From Burkholderiaceae bacterium (lineage in GTDB: Bacteria; Pseudomonadota; Gammaproteobacteria; Burkholderiales; Burkholderiaceae_C), in the NCBI GenBank assembly GCA_913776825.1, contig CAJYPV010000010.1:1-64000 (forward strand): a stretch of 64,000 bases of DNA. Reading direction: 5' to 3'. Below, piece after piece: positions 53,102 through 63,312 of this stretch (position 1 is its first letter; each line of letters opens with the position of its first letter). The position numbers and the translations under genes are program-made. The notes under the pieces are model-generated. The model was not told the origin of the DNA and did not search any database. It saw nothing but the letters and a program-made list of their open reading frames with translations.

Positions 53102-53920
53102 GTGGAGACCTTGCAGATGACGACCGATGCACGTGGCGTGGCCCATGTGCAGATGAACCGTCCCGACGTGTTCAACGCTTTCAATGAGGCCATGATCGGT
53201 GAGCTGGACGCCGCCTTTGCGGCGCTGGCGGACGATGCGGCGGTGCGGGTGATCGTGCTGTCCGGGGCCGGCCGGGCTTTCAGCGCCGGCGCCGATATCC
53301 AGTGGATGAAGCGGGCGTCCGAGGCCACGCAGGCCTGGAACCTGGACGATGCGCGCCGCTTCGCCGGCATGCTCGATCGCATTGCCCGCTGCCCCAAGCC
53401 TACGGTGGCGCGAGTGCACGGCCTGGCGCTGGGCGGCGGCGTGGGCCTGACGCTGGCCTGCGATGTGGCGATCGCCTCCTCCAGCGCGAAGTTCGCGGTC
53501 AGTGAAGCGCGGCTGGGCATCCTGCCGTCGGTCATCGGCCCGTATGTCATCAACGCCGTCGGACCGCGGCAAGCGCGCCGGCTGGCCTTGACCGCCAGCC
53601 GCATCGATGCGCGCGAAGCGCTGCAGCTCGGCCTGGTGCAGCAGGTGGTCAGCGACGGCGCGTCGCCGGAGGCGGACCTCGCGGCGCTCGATCAGGCCGT
53701 CGCCCACACGGTCGATGAGCTGCTGGCGAGCGGGCCGCAAGCGCAGGCGGAAATCAAGGCGCTGTTTGCGCAACTGAGCGCAGGCCCGGTGACCGAGTCC
53801 GTGCGGGAATTGACCGCGCAGACGATCGCCCGCGTGCGCATGAGCGACGAGGCGCGGGAAGGCTTCGCGGCGTTCCTCGGCAAGCGGCCGGCGGGCTGGG
53901 TGCCGTCGTCCGAAAGCTGA
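53102..53920 (+). CDS. Enoyl-CoA hydratase/isomerase family protein (methylglutaconyl-CoA hydratase-like)
   Basis: A crotonase-fold enzyme of 272 residues, starting at GTG with GGAG 7 nt upstream. It shows VQMNRPDVFNAFNEAM, the oxyanion-hole block GRAFSAGADIQWMKR, the second oxyanion Gly in HGLALGGGVGLTLACD, and SEARLGILPSVIGPYV with the catalytic Glu position. SAGAD-x-x-W-M-K/R is reminiscent of methylglutaconyl-CoA hydratases of leucine breakdown. With the 3-hydroxyacyl-CoA dehydrogenase and thiolase nearby, a role in aromatic acid degradation is an alternative. Confidence 0.85.
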   Translation: METLQMTTDARGVAHVQMNRPDVFNAFNEAMIGELDAAFAALADDAAVRVIVLSGAGRAFSAGADIQWMKRASEATQAWNLDDARRFAGMLDRIARCPKPTVARVHGLALGGGVGLTLACDVAIASSSAKFAVSEARLGILPSVIGPYVINAVGPRQARRLALTASRIDAREALQLGLVQQVVSDGASPEADLAALDQAVAHTVDELLASGPQAQAEIKALFAQLSAGPVTESVRELTAQTIARVRMSDEAREGFAAFLGKRPAGWVPSSES

Positions 53921-54129
53921 CGCCCGCGCCCTCGGCATCGACGGCCGTCTTCGGCCGTCGTCGGCCATCGTTCGGGCTTGCCCTGACTGGATCGACGCCC
54001 ACCCGGCGCGATCCGGCGCGTTCAGACGCGATCAGGCGCTTTACCCGTGATCCAGATCTGCCGGCCTGGACCGGCGCGGACGGGGATGCCGATCATCCCG
54101 GTCCGGCTTCATCTCAAGAGGAGACCCAC

Positions 54130-55683
54130 ATGACACAGACCCTGCAATCCTGGCGCGTGAGCACCGCCGCGCCCGCCGACGCGCCGGTGGCGGTGATCGG
54201 CGCGGGCGTGATGGGGGCAGGCATTGCCCAGGTGGCCGCGCAAGCCGGACATCCAGTGTGGCTGATGGACCTGCGCCCCGGCGCGGCCGATGCGGCGATC
54301 GTGCAGATCGGACAGGCGCTGGCGGGACTGGTGGCCAAAGGCCGACTGGCCGAGGACGAGCGCAGCGCCGTTCTGGGCCGGCTGCGTCCGGCGAGCGAGC
54401 TGTCTCAACTGGCCGATGCGGCGCTGGTCATCGAAGTGATCGTGGAGCAACTGGCGCCGAAGCAGGCGCTGCTGCGCGAGCTGGATGCGCTGCTGCCGGC
54501 GCAGGCGCTGATCGCGTCCAACACCTCGTCGATCAGCATCACCGCGCTGGCCAACGGCATGGCGACGCCGCAGCGGCTGGTCGGCATGCACTTCTTCAAT
54601 CCGGTCCCGCTGATGAAGCTGGTGGAGGTGGTGTCCGGCGCCGAGACCGCGCCTGCCGCCGCCCAGGCCATCGAGCAACTGGCGCGGCGCTGGGGCAAGA
54701 CGCCGGTGCATGCCGCCTCGACGCCGGGATTCATCGTCAACCGGATCGCGCGGCCCTATTACGCGGAGTCGCTGCAACTGCTGCAGGAGCAGGCGGCCAC
54801 GCCCGCGCTGGTCGACCGCGCGCTGCGCGGCGTCGGCTTCCGCATGGGGCCGTGCGAGCTGATGGACCTGATCGGTCACGACACCAATTACCTCGTCACG
54901 CAGTCGGTGTTCGAGGCGAACTACGGCGACAAGCGCTATCAGCCCTCGCTGGTGCAGAAGGCGCTGGTCGACGGCGGCCGCTTGGGACGCAAGGTCGGCA
55001 AGGGCTTTTATGACGGCGTGCCGAGCGGCAGCGCCAAGGGGGCGGGGACCGAGCGCGCGGCGATGCCGGCATCGGCAGAGGCGCCTGCCGGGGCGATCGT
55101 CGTGGCCGGGCAGGGCGTCTGGTCCGATCAACTGGCCGGCTGGCTGACGGTGCGCGGGCTGGACTTCCACCGCGACACGCAGGCGGACTGGCAAGGCCTG
55201 GCCATCGAGGGCCTGCAGCTGCATGTGAGTCGGGGCCGTTGCGCGGCGCAGCTGGCGCATGAGCGCGGGCAGCCGGGCTTGGCGGTGATCGACTGGCCGC
55301 TGGCGCCCGACCGGATCGAGGGACTGGCCCTCAGCGTCGGTCCGGCCGTGACCGAGGCGCAACGCGAGCAGGCGCAGGCGCTGCTGCGGTCGCTCGGCTG
55401 GGAGGCGCTGGTCTGCCGCGACGTGCCGGGACTGGTCGTCGCCCGCACCGTCGCGATGCTGATCAATGAAGGCGCCGATGCGGTCTGGCAAGGCGTTTGC
55501 GACGAGGCCGGCGCGGACACCGCAATGAAGCTCGGCGTGAACTATCCAGCCGGGCCGTTCGAGTGGCTGGCGCAGGTCGGCGCGCCGGTGGTGACCGATC
55601 TGCTGGACGGGCTGTTCGCCACCTATCGCAGCGAGCGGTATCGCATCAGTCCGCTGCTGTTTCAGCGTTTGTGGGGCGGCTGA
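54130..55683 (+). CDS. 3-hydroxyacyl-CoA dehydrogenase (PaaH-like)
   Basis: Oxidises a 3-hydroxyacyl-CoA with NAD+. The 517-residue protein has the long two-domain form. The Rossmann NAD site is VAVIGAGVMGAGIAQVAAQAG (about residues 20-40), followed by SNTSSISITALA and the catalytic HFFNPVPLMKLVEVV (His). The first helical domain has TPGFIVNRIARPYYAES, and a second, C-terminal HCDH domain has RDVPGLVVARTVAMLINEGADA and NYPAGPFEWLAQVG. This doubled layout is seen in PaaH, the 3-hydroxyadipyl-CoA dehydrogenase of phenylacetate catabolism. AGAGGAG lies 7 nt before the ATG. Confidence 0.85.
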   Translation: MTQTLQSWRVSTAAPADAPVAVIGAGVMGAGIAQVAAQAGHPVWLMDLRPGAADAAIVQIGQALAGLVAKGRLAEDERSAVLGRLRPASELSQLADAALVIEVIVEQLAPKQALLRELDALLPAQALIASNTSSISITALANGMATPQRLVGMHFFNPVPLMKLVEVVSGAETAPAAAQAIEQLARRWGKTPVHAASTPGFIVNRIARPYYAESLQLLQEQAATPALVDRALRGVGFRMGPCELMDLIGHDTNYLVTQSVFEANYGDKRYQPSLVQKALVDGGRLGRKVGKGFYDGVPSGSAKGAGTERAAMPASAEAPAGAIVVAGQGVWSDQLAGWLTVRGLDFHRDTQADWQGLAIEGLQLHVSRGRCAAQLAHERGQPGLAVIDWPLAPDRIEGLALSVGPAVTEAQREQAQALLRSLGWEALVCRDVPGLVVARTVAMLINEGADAVWQGVCDEAGADTAMKLGVNYPAGPFEWLAQVGAPVVTDLLDGLFATYRSERYRISPLLFQRLWGG

Positions 55684-55800
55684 AGCGTTGCGGTGGTCGT
55701 GGGCGGCGAGGCCGGTGCGTCCGCCGCCTGCCCGCGCGTGATCCGATGCCGGCGTGCGCGCCGAGGGAATGCTTCAACGTTACGTCGCCGGCGCGCCAAT

Positions 55801-55827
55801 GAAAAGAGCGGCCACTCGGGCCGCTCT
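55801..55827 (-). terminator. Rho-independent terminator of the iclR-type gene
   Basis: The stem GAGCGGCC (55806-55813) / GGCCGCTC (55819-55826) with a 5-nt loop is followed on the minus strand by a run of T (CTTTTC). Confidence 0.75.
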
Positions 55828-55854
55828 CAGCAACAACGCGGGGCGTGACGGCCC

Positions 55855-56703
55855 TTACAGCAGCATGCGCAGGTGAGCCTGGGCTTGCAGCAGCGGGGGC
55901 AGGCAGTGCTCGACCATCTGCTCCATGCTCATGCGCGAGGCATGCACGCTGATGGCCATGGCGGCCACGGTGTCGCCCTTGTAGTTCTTCAGCGGCACGG
56001 CCACCGAACGCAGGCCCTGCTCGAGTTCCTGGTCGATCAGCGCATAACCCTGGGCCCGGGCGCGGGCGATCTCGATGCGCAGGCGCTCGGGATGGGTGAT
56101 GGTGTGCGGGGTCAGGGCGGTCAGTTCCTGGCGGGCGATGAAGGCATCGACTTCAGCCTGCGGCTGCGCGGCGAGCAGCACGCGGCCGTTGCCGGTGCAG
56201 TGCGCCGGCACGCGCGTGCCGGGTTGCAGCGTCGGCGACACCACGCGGCCTGCGCTAGTGGCGGAGATGCAGATCACATCGTTGCCGTCCAGCACGCCGG
56301 CGGACGACGCTTCCTTCATCGCGTAGGCCAGCTTGTGCAGCTCAGGCTCGATGATGCGCGGCAGGCGGGCGGAGTGCATGTAGCTCTGGCCCAGGCGCAG
56401 CACCTTCGGGGTCAGCGCGAACATCTTGCGGTCCTGGGAGACGAACCCTAGATGGGTCAGCGTCAGCAGGTAGCGACGGGCCGCCGCGCGGGTCAGGCCG
56501 GTCCGGCCAGCGACTTCGCTGATGGTCAGGCGGGGACGCTCTTGATCGAAGGCTTCGATCACGGCCAGACCCTTTTCCAGGCCGGCCACCAGGTCACGCT
56601 TGAGAGGGCCCGTGCGCTCTTCAACCAGCGTCTCGGGAGTGGGGGAGGGGACCGACAGGGCGGTCAGGTCATCATGAGCTCGTGCAGCGGACATGGCAGA
56701 CAT
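55855..56703 (-). CDS. IclR-family transcriptional regulator (PcaR/PobR-like)
   Basis: A 282-residue IclR protein. The N-terminal winged HTH (AGLEKGLAVIEAFDQERPRLTISEVAGRTGLTRAAARRYLLTL, about residues 40-82) is followed by the effector domain with GTRVPAHCTGNGRVLLA and GLRSVAVPLKNYKGDTVAAM. The pattern resembles PcaR/PcaU/PobR regulators of beta-ketoadipate genes. It is downstream of a 3-oxoadipyl-CoA-type thiolase on the same strand, separated by a 464-bp region with inverted repeats that may be its binding sites. A second ATG three codons in (56694) is possible. Confidence 0.87.
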   Translation of the reverse strand: MSAMSAARAHDDLTALSVPSPTPETLVEERTGPLKRDLVAGLEKGLAVIEAFDQERPRLTISEVAGRTGLTRAAARRYLLTLTHLGFVSQDRKMFALTPKVLRLGQSYMHSARLPRIIEPELHKLAYAMKEASSAGVLDGNDVICISATSAGRVVSPTLQPGTRVPAHCTGNGRVLLAAQPQAEVDAFIARQELTALTPHTITHPERLRIEIARARAQGYALIDQELEQGLRSVAVPLKNYKGDTVAAMAISVHASRMSMEQMVEHCLPPLLQAQAHLRMLL

Positions 56704-57167
56704 AACGTGCGTTTGACGCCCAAATCTGCTGGGCGTAAGCAGTGATGTCCAGGACTATAGGGACAACCCGGTGAAGAATGTTTGCCAAGGCAAATGTTTT
56801 CTTCAGCATTCGCACACCTTTGCACCAATTTGGTTCATTTCGGGCGAAGTTGTCCGCACAGGCCACCGATTGGCGACCTGTGATGGGCGATCTTCGAAAC
56901 AAATGGGTGAGACCGGGGTGTGATGTGCGTTCAGCGGGGAGGAAGCAGTCCGACATCAGTGCGCGGGGCGCATAACCTACATATATGAGCGATATGCGCC
57001 ACCGATCGAGGTCAGTATCCCACGCAGTGTGCGATTAACGAGTACGTGGTCCCACGTGCTGCCATGATGATTTTTCAGCAAGCGTTAAGTTTTGGTGATG
57101 CCGGACGCCGTACGTCCAGCAGCCTTGACGCCTGCTGACAAGCGCTGACGCGTGGGCCAACGCGACG
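56704..57167. other. 464-bp regulatory region between the IclR-type and thiolase genes
   Basis: There is no convincing gene. It is A/T-richer than its surroundings and holds four inverted repeats: TTTGCC-AA-GGCAAA (56781-56794), ACCAA-T-TTGGT (56824-56834), ACGTGG-TC-CCACGT (57044-57057) and GGACG-N5-CGTCC (57103-57117). The last could help terminate the thiolase transcript. The first two lie upstream of the iclR-type gene, as an autoregulatory operator would. Confidence 0.5.
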
Positions 57168-58367
<1,200 letters not shown>

Positions 58368-58555
58368 GACAGTCTCCGGAATCTTTATGAGAATGCTGAT
58401 CGCGGAGGATCATAGGGGGGCGGAAAATGGCGTGACAAGTTGCACGCTTGCCGGTTGAACGTCGCCGACATGGCCTGAATGGCCGCAATTTCGCTTAAGT
58501 TGCGCCCCTTGGCCGCCGAAGCGGTAACGAGGGCACCCGGACCCGTGGAAGAAAA

Positions 58556-59851
58556 ATGAAGGACAGATCGGCCGATCCGTTGATCGATGTAAGCCAGCTC
58601 AAGGTGGGGATGTTCATCCACCTGGATCTGGGCTGGATGTCGCATCCGTTTCCGCTGAGCAGCTTCAAGCTGAGCTCCGACGAACAGCTGCTGATCCTTC
58701 GCCGTCTCGGCCTCAAGCAGGTGCGCTGGAGCCCCGGCAAGAGCGACCTGCCGATCGACGCCACCCCCATGCCCGCCGCCGCAGCGCCGGCCGCCGATGT
58801 CGCGCTCCCCGCCGCGCCCGCGCCGGTGGAAGACCCGGAACTGGCCGAGCACCGCCGGCTGCTGGCCGAGCAGCGCGACGCGCTGCAGCTCTGCGAGCAG
58901 CAATATGCGGAAGCCGCCGTCGCCCTGCGCGATCTGATGGAGCTCGTCCCGCGCGAGCCGCTGGATGCGCGCGATCGTTCCGCGGCGCTGTCGCGCGCCT
59001 TGCTCGACAAGATGCTGGTCGAAGGCGACATCAACATCCGCCTGCTCAACGAAGGCGCCGGCGATCGAGGCACCGCCCATGCGCTGAACGTGGCCGTGAT
59101 CTCGATGCTGCTGGGCCGTGCGTTCGGCATGGTGCGCGAGGAAATGCTGGACCTGGGCCAGGGCGCGCTGCTGCACGATGTCGGCAAACTGGATGTCACG
59201 CCGCGTTTCCGCCATCGGGACGACGGCTTCACCACCGCGGAAGTGCAGGCCTATCAGCAGCACGTCGCCAAAGGCGTGGTGCTGGCGCAGAAGATGGGCG
59301 TCAGCCCGGGGCCCTTGCTGATCATTGCCCAGCATCATGAGCATGCCGATGGCACGGGCTTCCCGCAGCATCTCAATGCGGACCGCATGAGCATCGGCGC
59401 GCGCATCGTGGCGCTGGTGAACCGGTTCGACGGCCTGTGCAATCCGCTGGTGGCATCGAAGGCGATGACGCCGCATGAAGCGCTGTCGCTGATGTTCGCG
59501 CAAGGCCGCAGCCGCTTCGACGCGACCATGCTGAATGCCTTCATCCGGATGATGGGCGTGTATCCGCCTGGATCCGCCGTGCAATTGACCGACGACCGCT
59601 ATGCGATGGTGGTCGCGGTGAATTCTTCCCGCCCGCTCAAGCCGCGGGTGATGGTCTTTGATCCGAAAGTGCCTCGTGACGAGGCGCTGATCCTGAATCT
59701 CGAAGCGCTGCCCGACCTCGGCATCCGCCGCAGCGTCAAGCCGCAGCAGTTGCCGCGCGCCGCGCAGGACTATCTGTCACCGCGCTCGCGCATCGCCTAC
59801 TTCTTTGAAGCCGTCGGTCTGCCAGCCTCATCCGGGGAGCTGGCGGCGTGA
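58556..59851 (+). CDS. HD-GYP domain protein (DUF3391 N-terminal domain), predicted c-di-GMP phosphodiesterase
   Basis: A 431-residue cytoplasmic protein. The N-terminal DUF3391 domain (IDVSQLKVGMFIHLDLGWMSHPF) and an Ala/Pro linker with a coiled-coil-like stretch lead to the HD-GYP domain (about residues 160-370). The metal motif is LLHDVGKLDVTP (HD), then HVAKG. The signature loop reads HHEHADGTGFPQHL, so the usual G-Y-P is G-F-P here. Such enzymes hydrolyse cyclic di-GMP to GMP. The variant loop still keeps HHExxDG, so activity is plausible. The stop codon overlaps the start of the next c-di-GMP gene. Confidence 0.85.
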   Translation: MKDRSADPLIDVSQLKVGMFIHLDLGWMSHPFPLSSFKLSSDEQLLILRRLGLKQVRWSPGKSDLPIDATPMPAAAAPAADVALPAAPAPVEDPELAEHRRLLAEQRDALQLCEQQYAEAAVALRDLMELVPREPLDARDRSAALSRALLDKMLVEGDINIRLLNEGAGDRGTAHALNVAVISMLLGRAFGMVREEMLDLGQGALLHDVGKLDVTPRFRHRDDGFTTAEVQAYQQHVAKGVVLAQKMGVSPGPLLIIAQHHEHADGTGFPQHLNADRMSIGARIVALVNRFDGLCNPLVASKAMTPHEALSLMFAQGRSRFDATMLNAFIRMMGVYPPGSAVQLTDDRYAMVVAVNSSRPLKPRVMVFDPKVPRDEALILNLEALPDLGIRRSVKPQQLPRAAQDYLSPRSRIAYFFEAVGLPASSGELAA

Positions 59852-62001
59852 TCGTTCAAGGGCCTGTCAGCGCCGCCGTGCCGGCGCTGCCTGCGGCATT
59901 GCTGCCGATGATCGAAGGACTGCAGGAAGCGGTCTGGCTGGTCGACGCCCGCTCGCGCCAGGTCCTGGCCATCAACGAGGCCTCCGAGCAGTTGCTGGGT
60001 TTCACGCCCGATGATCTGGTCGGCTGCGCCGTCGAATCCCTGGTCACGTCGCCGGAGGACGCCCTGTTCTGGGCCGAAGCCGCGACCGGACGACGCGATG
60101 GTCTGCACACCGACACCATGATGCGCCACGCTGACGGCCATCTGTTGTGGGCCTCGCGCCGCATCAGCCATCTGCCCTTGCCGCAGGGCGACGGCGTGTG
60201 GATGGTCACCATGCGCGACCTGACTCGCCAGCGCCAGCAGGACGAGGAGCGCGACAGCCTGCTCTCCGAGCTGCGCGCCACGCTGGAATCGACGGCGGAC
60301 GGAATTCTCGTGACCGATCTGGCCGGTCGCATCCGGCATTTCAATCAGCGGCTGGCGACGCTCTGGTCCATTCCGGAACTGCTGCTCACCGAAGGTCGCG
60401 ATGAGGCGGTGCAAGCCTGGATGCGGCGCAGCGTGGTCGATGGCGCCGCTTATGCGACGCGACTGGCCGCGATCCAGGAAGCCTCGCTGCTGCACACGAA
60501 CGACCGCATCGAACTGCTGGATGGTCGCGTGCTCGAGCGGGTCTCGCTGCCGCAGTGGAGCCGCGGTCGTCCGATCGGTCGAGTCTATTCCTTCCGCGAT
60601 CTGAGCGAGACGCTGGCCGCGCATCAGCGCATCGAAGAGCTGTCGCACACCGACATGTCCACCGGCCTGCCCAACCGGCGCGCGCTGATGGATCGGGTGG
60701 ACCATGCGCAGGCCGTCGCGCGCCGCGAAGCCTCCTCCTTCGCGCTGCTGAATGTGGACCTGGACCGCTTCAAGCAGATCAACGACACCCTCGGCCACGC
60801 TTATGGCGACCGCGTGTTGAAGGAAGTGGCGCTGCGCCTGAAGCAGTGTTTGCGCGAGGTCGACACCATCGCGCGGCTCGATGGCGACCGCTTCGCCCTG
60901 CTGATTCATCAAGCCGATGCGCGCGGCGCCGAGCATGCGGCGCGACGGGTGCAGGAAGCGATGTCGCAGCCGTTCTGCTTCGACACGCTCAGCTTCACTG
61001 TCACCTGCAGCACCGGTGTGGCGCTGTTCCCGGGCGATGGCGCGTCGTCGGAAGCGCTGCTGGCCAGCGCGGAACGGGCGATGCATTGGGTGAAGGAAAG
61101 CGGCCGTGGCAGCTTCCGCTTCCATCAGCCGCGCAAGGATGTGGATCTGCTGTCGCGCATGCGCCTGGATCACGCGATGCGTCAGGCGCTGCAGGAGCAT
61201 GAGTTCCGCCTGTTCTTCCAGCCGCAGATCGATCTGCACAGCGGCGCGCTCATCGGCGCGGAAGCGCTGATCCGCTGGCGGGATCCGTTGCGCGGCGATG
61301 TGCCGCCGAGCGAGTTCATTCCGGTGGCGGAGGAAAGCGGCTTCATCATCGCCATCGGCCATTGGGTGTTGCAGCAGGCGGTGACGCAGGCGGCGCAATG
61401 GCTGGCGATGGGGCTGCGGGTGCCGGTGGCGGTGAACGTGTCCGCGCTGCAATTCCAGCAGGCGCAGTTCGTCGAGAGCGTCGCTCAGGTGCTGCGCGAG
61501 GTGAACCTGCCGCCGGAACTGCTGGAGCTGGAACTGACCGAATCCGTGCTGCTGCGGGATGCCGACGATGCGCTGCATCGCATGGAGGAACTGTCGCAGC
61601 TCGGCGTGCTGATCGCCATCGATGACTTCGGCACGGGATATTCCAACCTCGGCTATCTGAAGCGTTTCCCGATTCAACGCCTCAAGGTCGATCGCAGTTT
61701 CGTCGCCGGCCTGCCGGACGATGCAAGCGATGCGGGCATCGTCAATGCGATCGTGCAGATGGGCCGCGCGCTGAATCTGCTGGTCATCGCCGAAGGTGTC
61801 GAGACCGAAGCTCAGCGCGACTTCCTCGAGCAATGCGGCTGCCACGAATTCCAGGGCTACTTGTGCGCGCCGGCGCTGGATGCGCGGGCCTTCGCGCATC
61901 GATTCGCGCCCCGAGCAGGAGCCAGCCAATCGGCCCACGAGGCCACGCTGACACGCAAGTCAGCGCGCCGCGGCTCCAACGTGCGTTTGCTGCGCGGTTG
62001 A
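59848..62001 (+). CDS. PAS-GGDEF-EAL protein with degenerate GGDEF, predicted c-di-GMP phosphodiesterase
   Basis: A 717-residue protein starting at GTG that overlaps the preceding stop. Two PAS-like regions (about residues 17-125 and 130-265) precede GGDEF and EAL domains. The GGDEF signature is RLDGDRFALL (about 342-351), lacking the GG(D/E)EF residues, so cyclase activity is unlikely although substrate binding might remain. The EAL domain is intact: GAEALIRW (E471), VNVSALQFQ, ELTESV, AIDDFGTGYSN, LKVDRSFV and EGVET. It probably degrades c-di-GMP in response to a PAS signal. No membrane segment is seen. Confidence 0.88.
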   Translation: MIVQGPVSAAVPALPAALLPMIEGLQEAVWLVDARSRQVLAINEASEQLLGFTPDDLVGCAVESLVTSPEDALFWAEAATGRRDGLHTDTMMRHADGHLLWASRRISHLPLPQGDGVWMVTMRDLTRQRQQDEERDSLLSELRATLESTADGILVTDLAGRIRHFNQRLATLWSIPELLLTEGRDEAVQAWMRRSVVDGAAYATRLAAIQEASLLHTNDRIELLDGRVLERVSLPQWSRGRPIGRVYSFRDLSETLAAHQRIEELSHTDMSTGLPNRRALMDRVDHAQAVARREASSFALLNVDLDRFKQINDTLGHAYGDRVLKEVALRLKQCLREVDTIARLDGDRFALLIHQADARGAEHAARRVQEAMSQPFCFDTLSFTVTCSTGVALFPGDGASSEALLASAERAMHWVKESGRGSFRFHQPRKDVDLLSRMRLDHAMRQALQEHEFRLFFQPQIDLHSGALIGAEALIRWRDPLRGDVPPSEFIPVAEESGFIIAIGHWVLQQAVTQAAQWLAMGLRVPVAVNVSALQFQQAQFVESVAQVLREVNLPPELLELELTESVLLRDADDALHRMEELSQLGVLIAIDDFGTGYSNLGYLKRFPIQRLKVDRSFVAGLPDDASDAGIVNAIVQMGRALNLLVIAEGVETEAQRDFLEQCGCHEFQGYLCAPALDARAFAHRFAPRAGASQSAHEATLTRKSARRGSNVRLLRG

Positions 62002-62227
62002 CGGCGACGCCACGCGGCTGATGGCGGCCGGGCGCGTGCAGCGCTTTGCGCGCCGGTCCTGGCGGATGAAGCGCTCTCTTGGGATGCGTCGGCGGCGGGC
62101 CGGGTGCGGTCCGCGGCAAGCGGATGTCGCCTCTTCCTGATCGTTCCGGCTGACGCAAGTCCTGGCACGATGTCCTGACGGCACAATGCCGTGAACGGCT
62201 GCGACATCAGTCAGCCAGGAGACAAGC

Positions 62228-62560
62228 ATGCTGTACAAGTTCAAATCGAAGGCGGGCGCGGACGTGATCATGTTGGCCGCGCATGGCGACCAGGCCTTGT
62301 CCGCGCTGGGTCGCTCACCATCGCCCACCGGCATCTTCCAGGCCGGTGATCTGGCGGGGCTGATCGCTCAGGGCGAAGCCGCGATCGCGCAAGAGCAGCA
62401 ATCGACCGAGCGCACCGGCGCCACCGACGAGGATGCGGCCGACGACGAACGCCAGACCGCCAAGCGTTCCGAGGTCAGCCTGCGTCAACGCCTGTGGCCG
62501 CTGCTGGAGCTGATGAAGGCCGCGCAGTCCGCCAACACCGACGTCGTCTGGGGCGTCTGA
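62228..62560 (+). CDS. DUF1840 family protein
   Basis: A 110-residue cytoplasmic protein beginning MLYKFKSKAGADVIMLAAHGD, the typical opening of the DUF1840 family found in betaproteobacteria. The middle is acidic and Gln/Glu-rich, and the end (LRQRLWPLLELMKAAQSAN) is helical. AGGAGA lies 7 nt before the ATG. The next gene starts at the base after its stop, so both are likely cotranscribed. Its function is unknown. Confidence 0.8.
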   Translation: MLYKFKSKAGADVIMLAAHGDQALSALGRSPSPTGIFQAGDLAGLIAQGEAAIAQEQQSTERTGATDEDAADDERQTAKRSEVSLRQRLWPLLELMKAAQSANTDVVWGV

Positions 62561-63307
62561 GTGGAGCCCACGCTGATCCTGGCGGTGCGGCACGGCGAGA
62601 CAGCCTGGAACCGCGAAGGCCGTCTGCAGGGCCATCTGAACCTGCCGCTCAATGCGTTGGGTGAGCGCCAGGCGCAGCGTGTGGGCGAGGCGCTGGCGGA
62701 TCAGCCGTTGCAGGCGGTCTATGCCAGCGACCTGGACCGCGCCTGGGTCACGGCGCGCCATCTGGCCGAGCCGCATGGGCTGACCGTCATCCGGGATGCC
62801 CGGCTGCGCGAGCGCAGCTTCGGCGCGTATGAGGGCAAGCGCTGGGTGGACATCGAAGCCGAAGCGCCGGAAGCCGCGCTGCGCTGGCGCCAACGCGATC
62901 CGCTGTTCGAGCCGCCCGGTGGCGAGAACCTCACCACCTTCTATGCGCGTTGTGTGGACGCGATCACCGCGCTGTCTGCGGCGCATCCGGGCCAGACCAT
63001 CGCCATCGTCGCGCATGGCGGCGTGATGGACTGTCTGTACCGCGCCGCCACCCGCATCGATCTGCAGGCGCCGCGCAGCTGGGTGCTGGGCAATGCCAGC
63101 ATCAATCGGCTGCTCTACTCGCCGCAAGGCTTCAGCCTAGTCGGATGGAATGATGACCAGCATCTGCAAGGCCTGACCCTGGATGATCCGGGCGTCCCCG
63201 GCTTCATGCCCGGCGCGATGGTCTCGCCCAAGGACGCCCAGGCCGCCTCGTCGCCGATGGGCGGCGCTGCGCCAAGCGTGCCGCCGACGCACACCGCCAA
63301 GGTCTGA
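62561..63307 (+). CDS. Histidine phosphatase family protein (phosphoglycerate-mutase-like)
   Basis: A 248-residue branch-1 histidine phosphatase. The RHG motif is LAVRHGETAWNREGRLQGH (His near residue 11), ASDLDRAWVTA gives the second Arg, ERSFGAYEGKRW the catalytic Glu region, and VAHGGVMDCL the second His. It starts at GTG directly after the DUF1840 stop. It resembles cobalamin-type phosphatases and GpmB-like proteins, so the natural substrate is open. The last ~40 residues are a Pro/Ala-rich tail. Confidence 0.82.
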   Translation: MEPTLILAVRHGETAWNREGRLQGHLNLPLNALGERQAQRVGEALADQPLQAVYASDLDRAWVTARHLAEPHGLTVIRDARLRERSFGAYEGKRWVDIEAEAPEAALRWRQRDPLFEPPGGENLTTFYARCVDAITALSAAHPGQTIAIVAHGGVMDCLYRAATRIDLQAPRSWVLGNASINRLLYSPQGFSLVGWNDDQHLQGLTLDDPGVPGFMPGAMVSPKDAQAASSPMGGAAPSVPPTHTAKV

Positions 63308-63312
63308 CGCCG

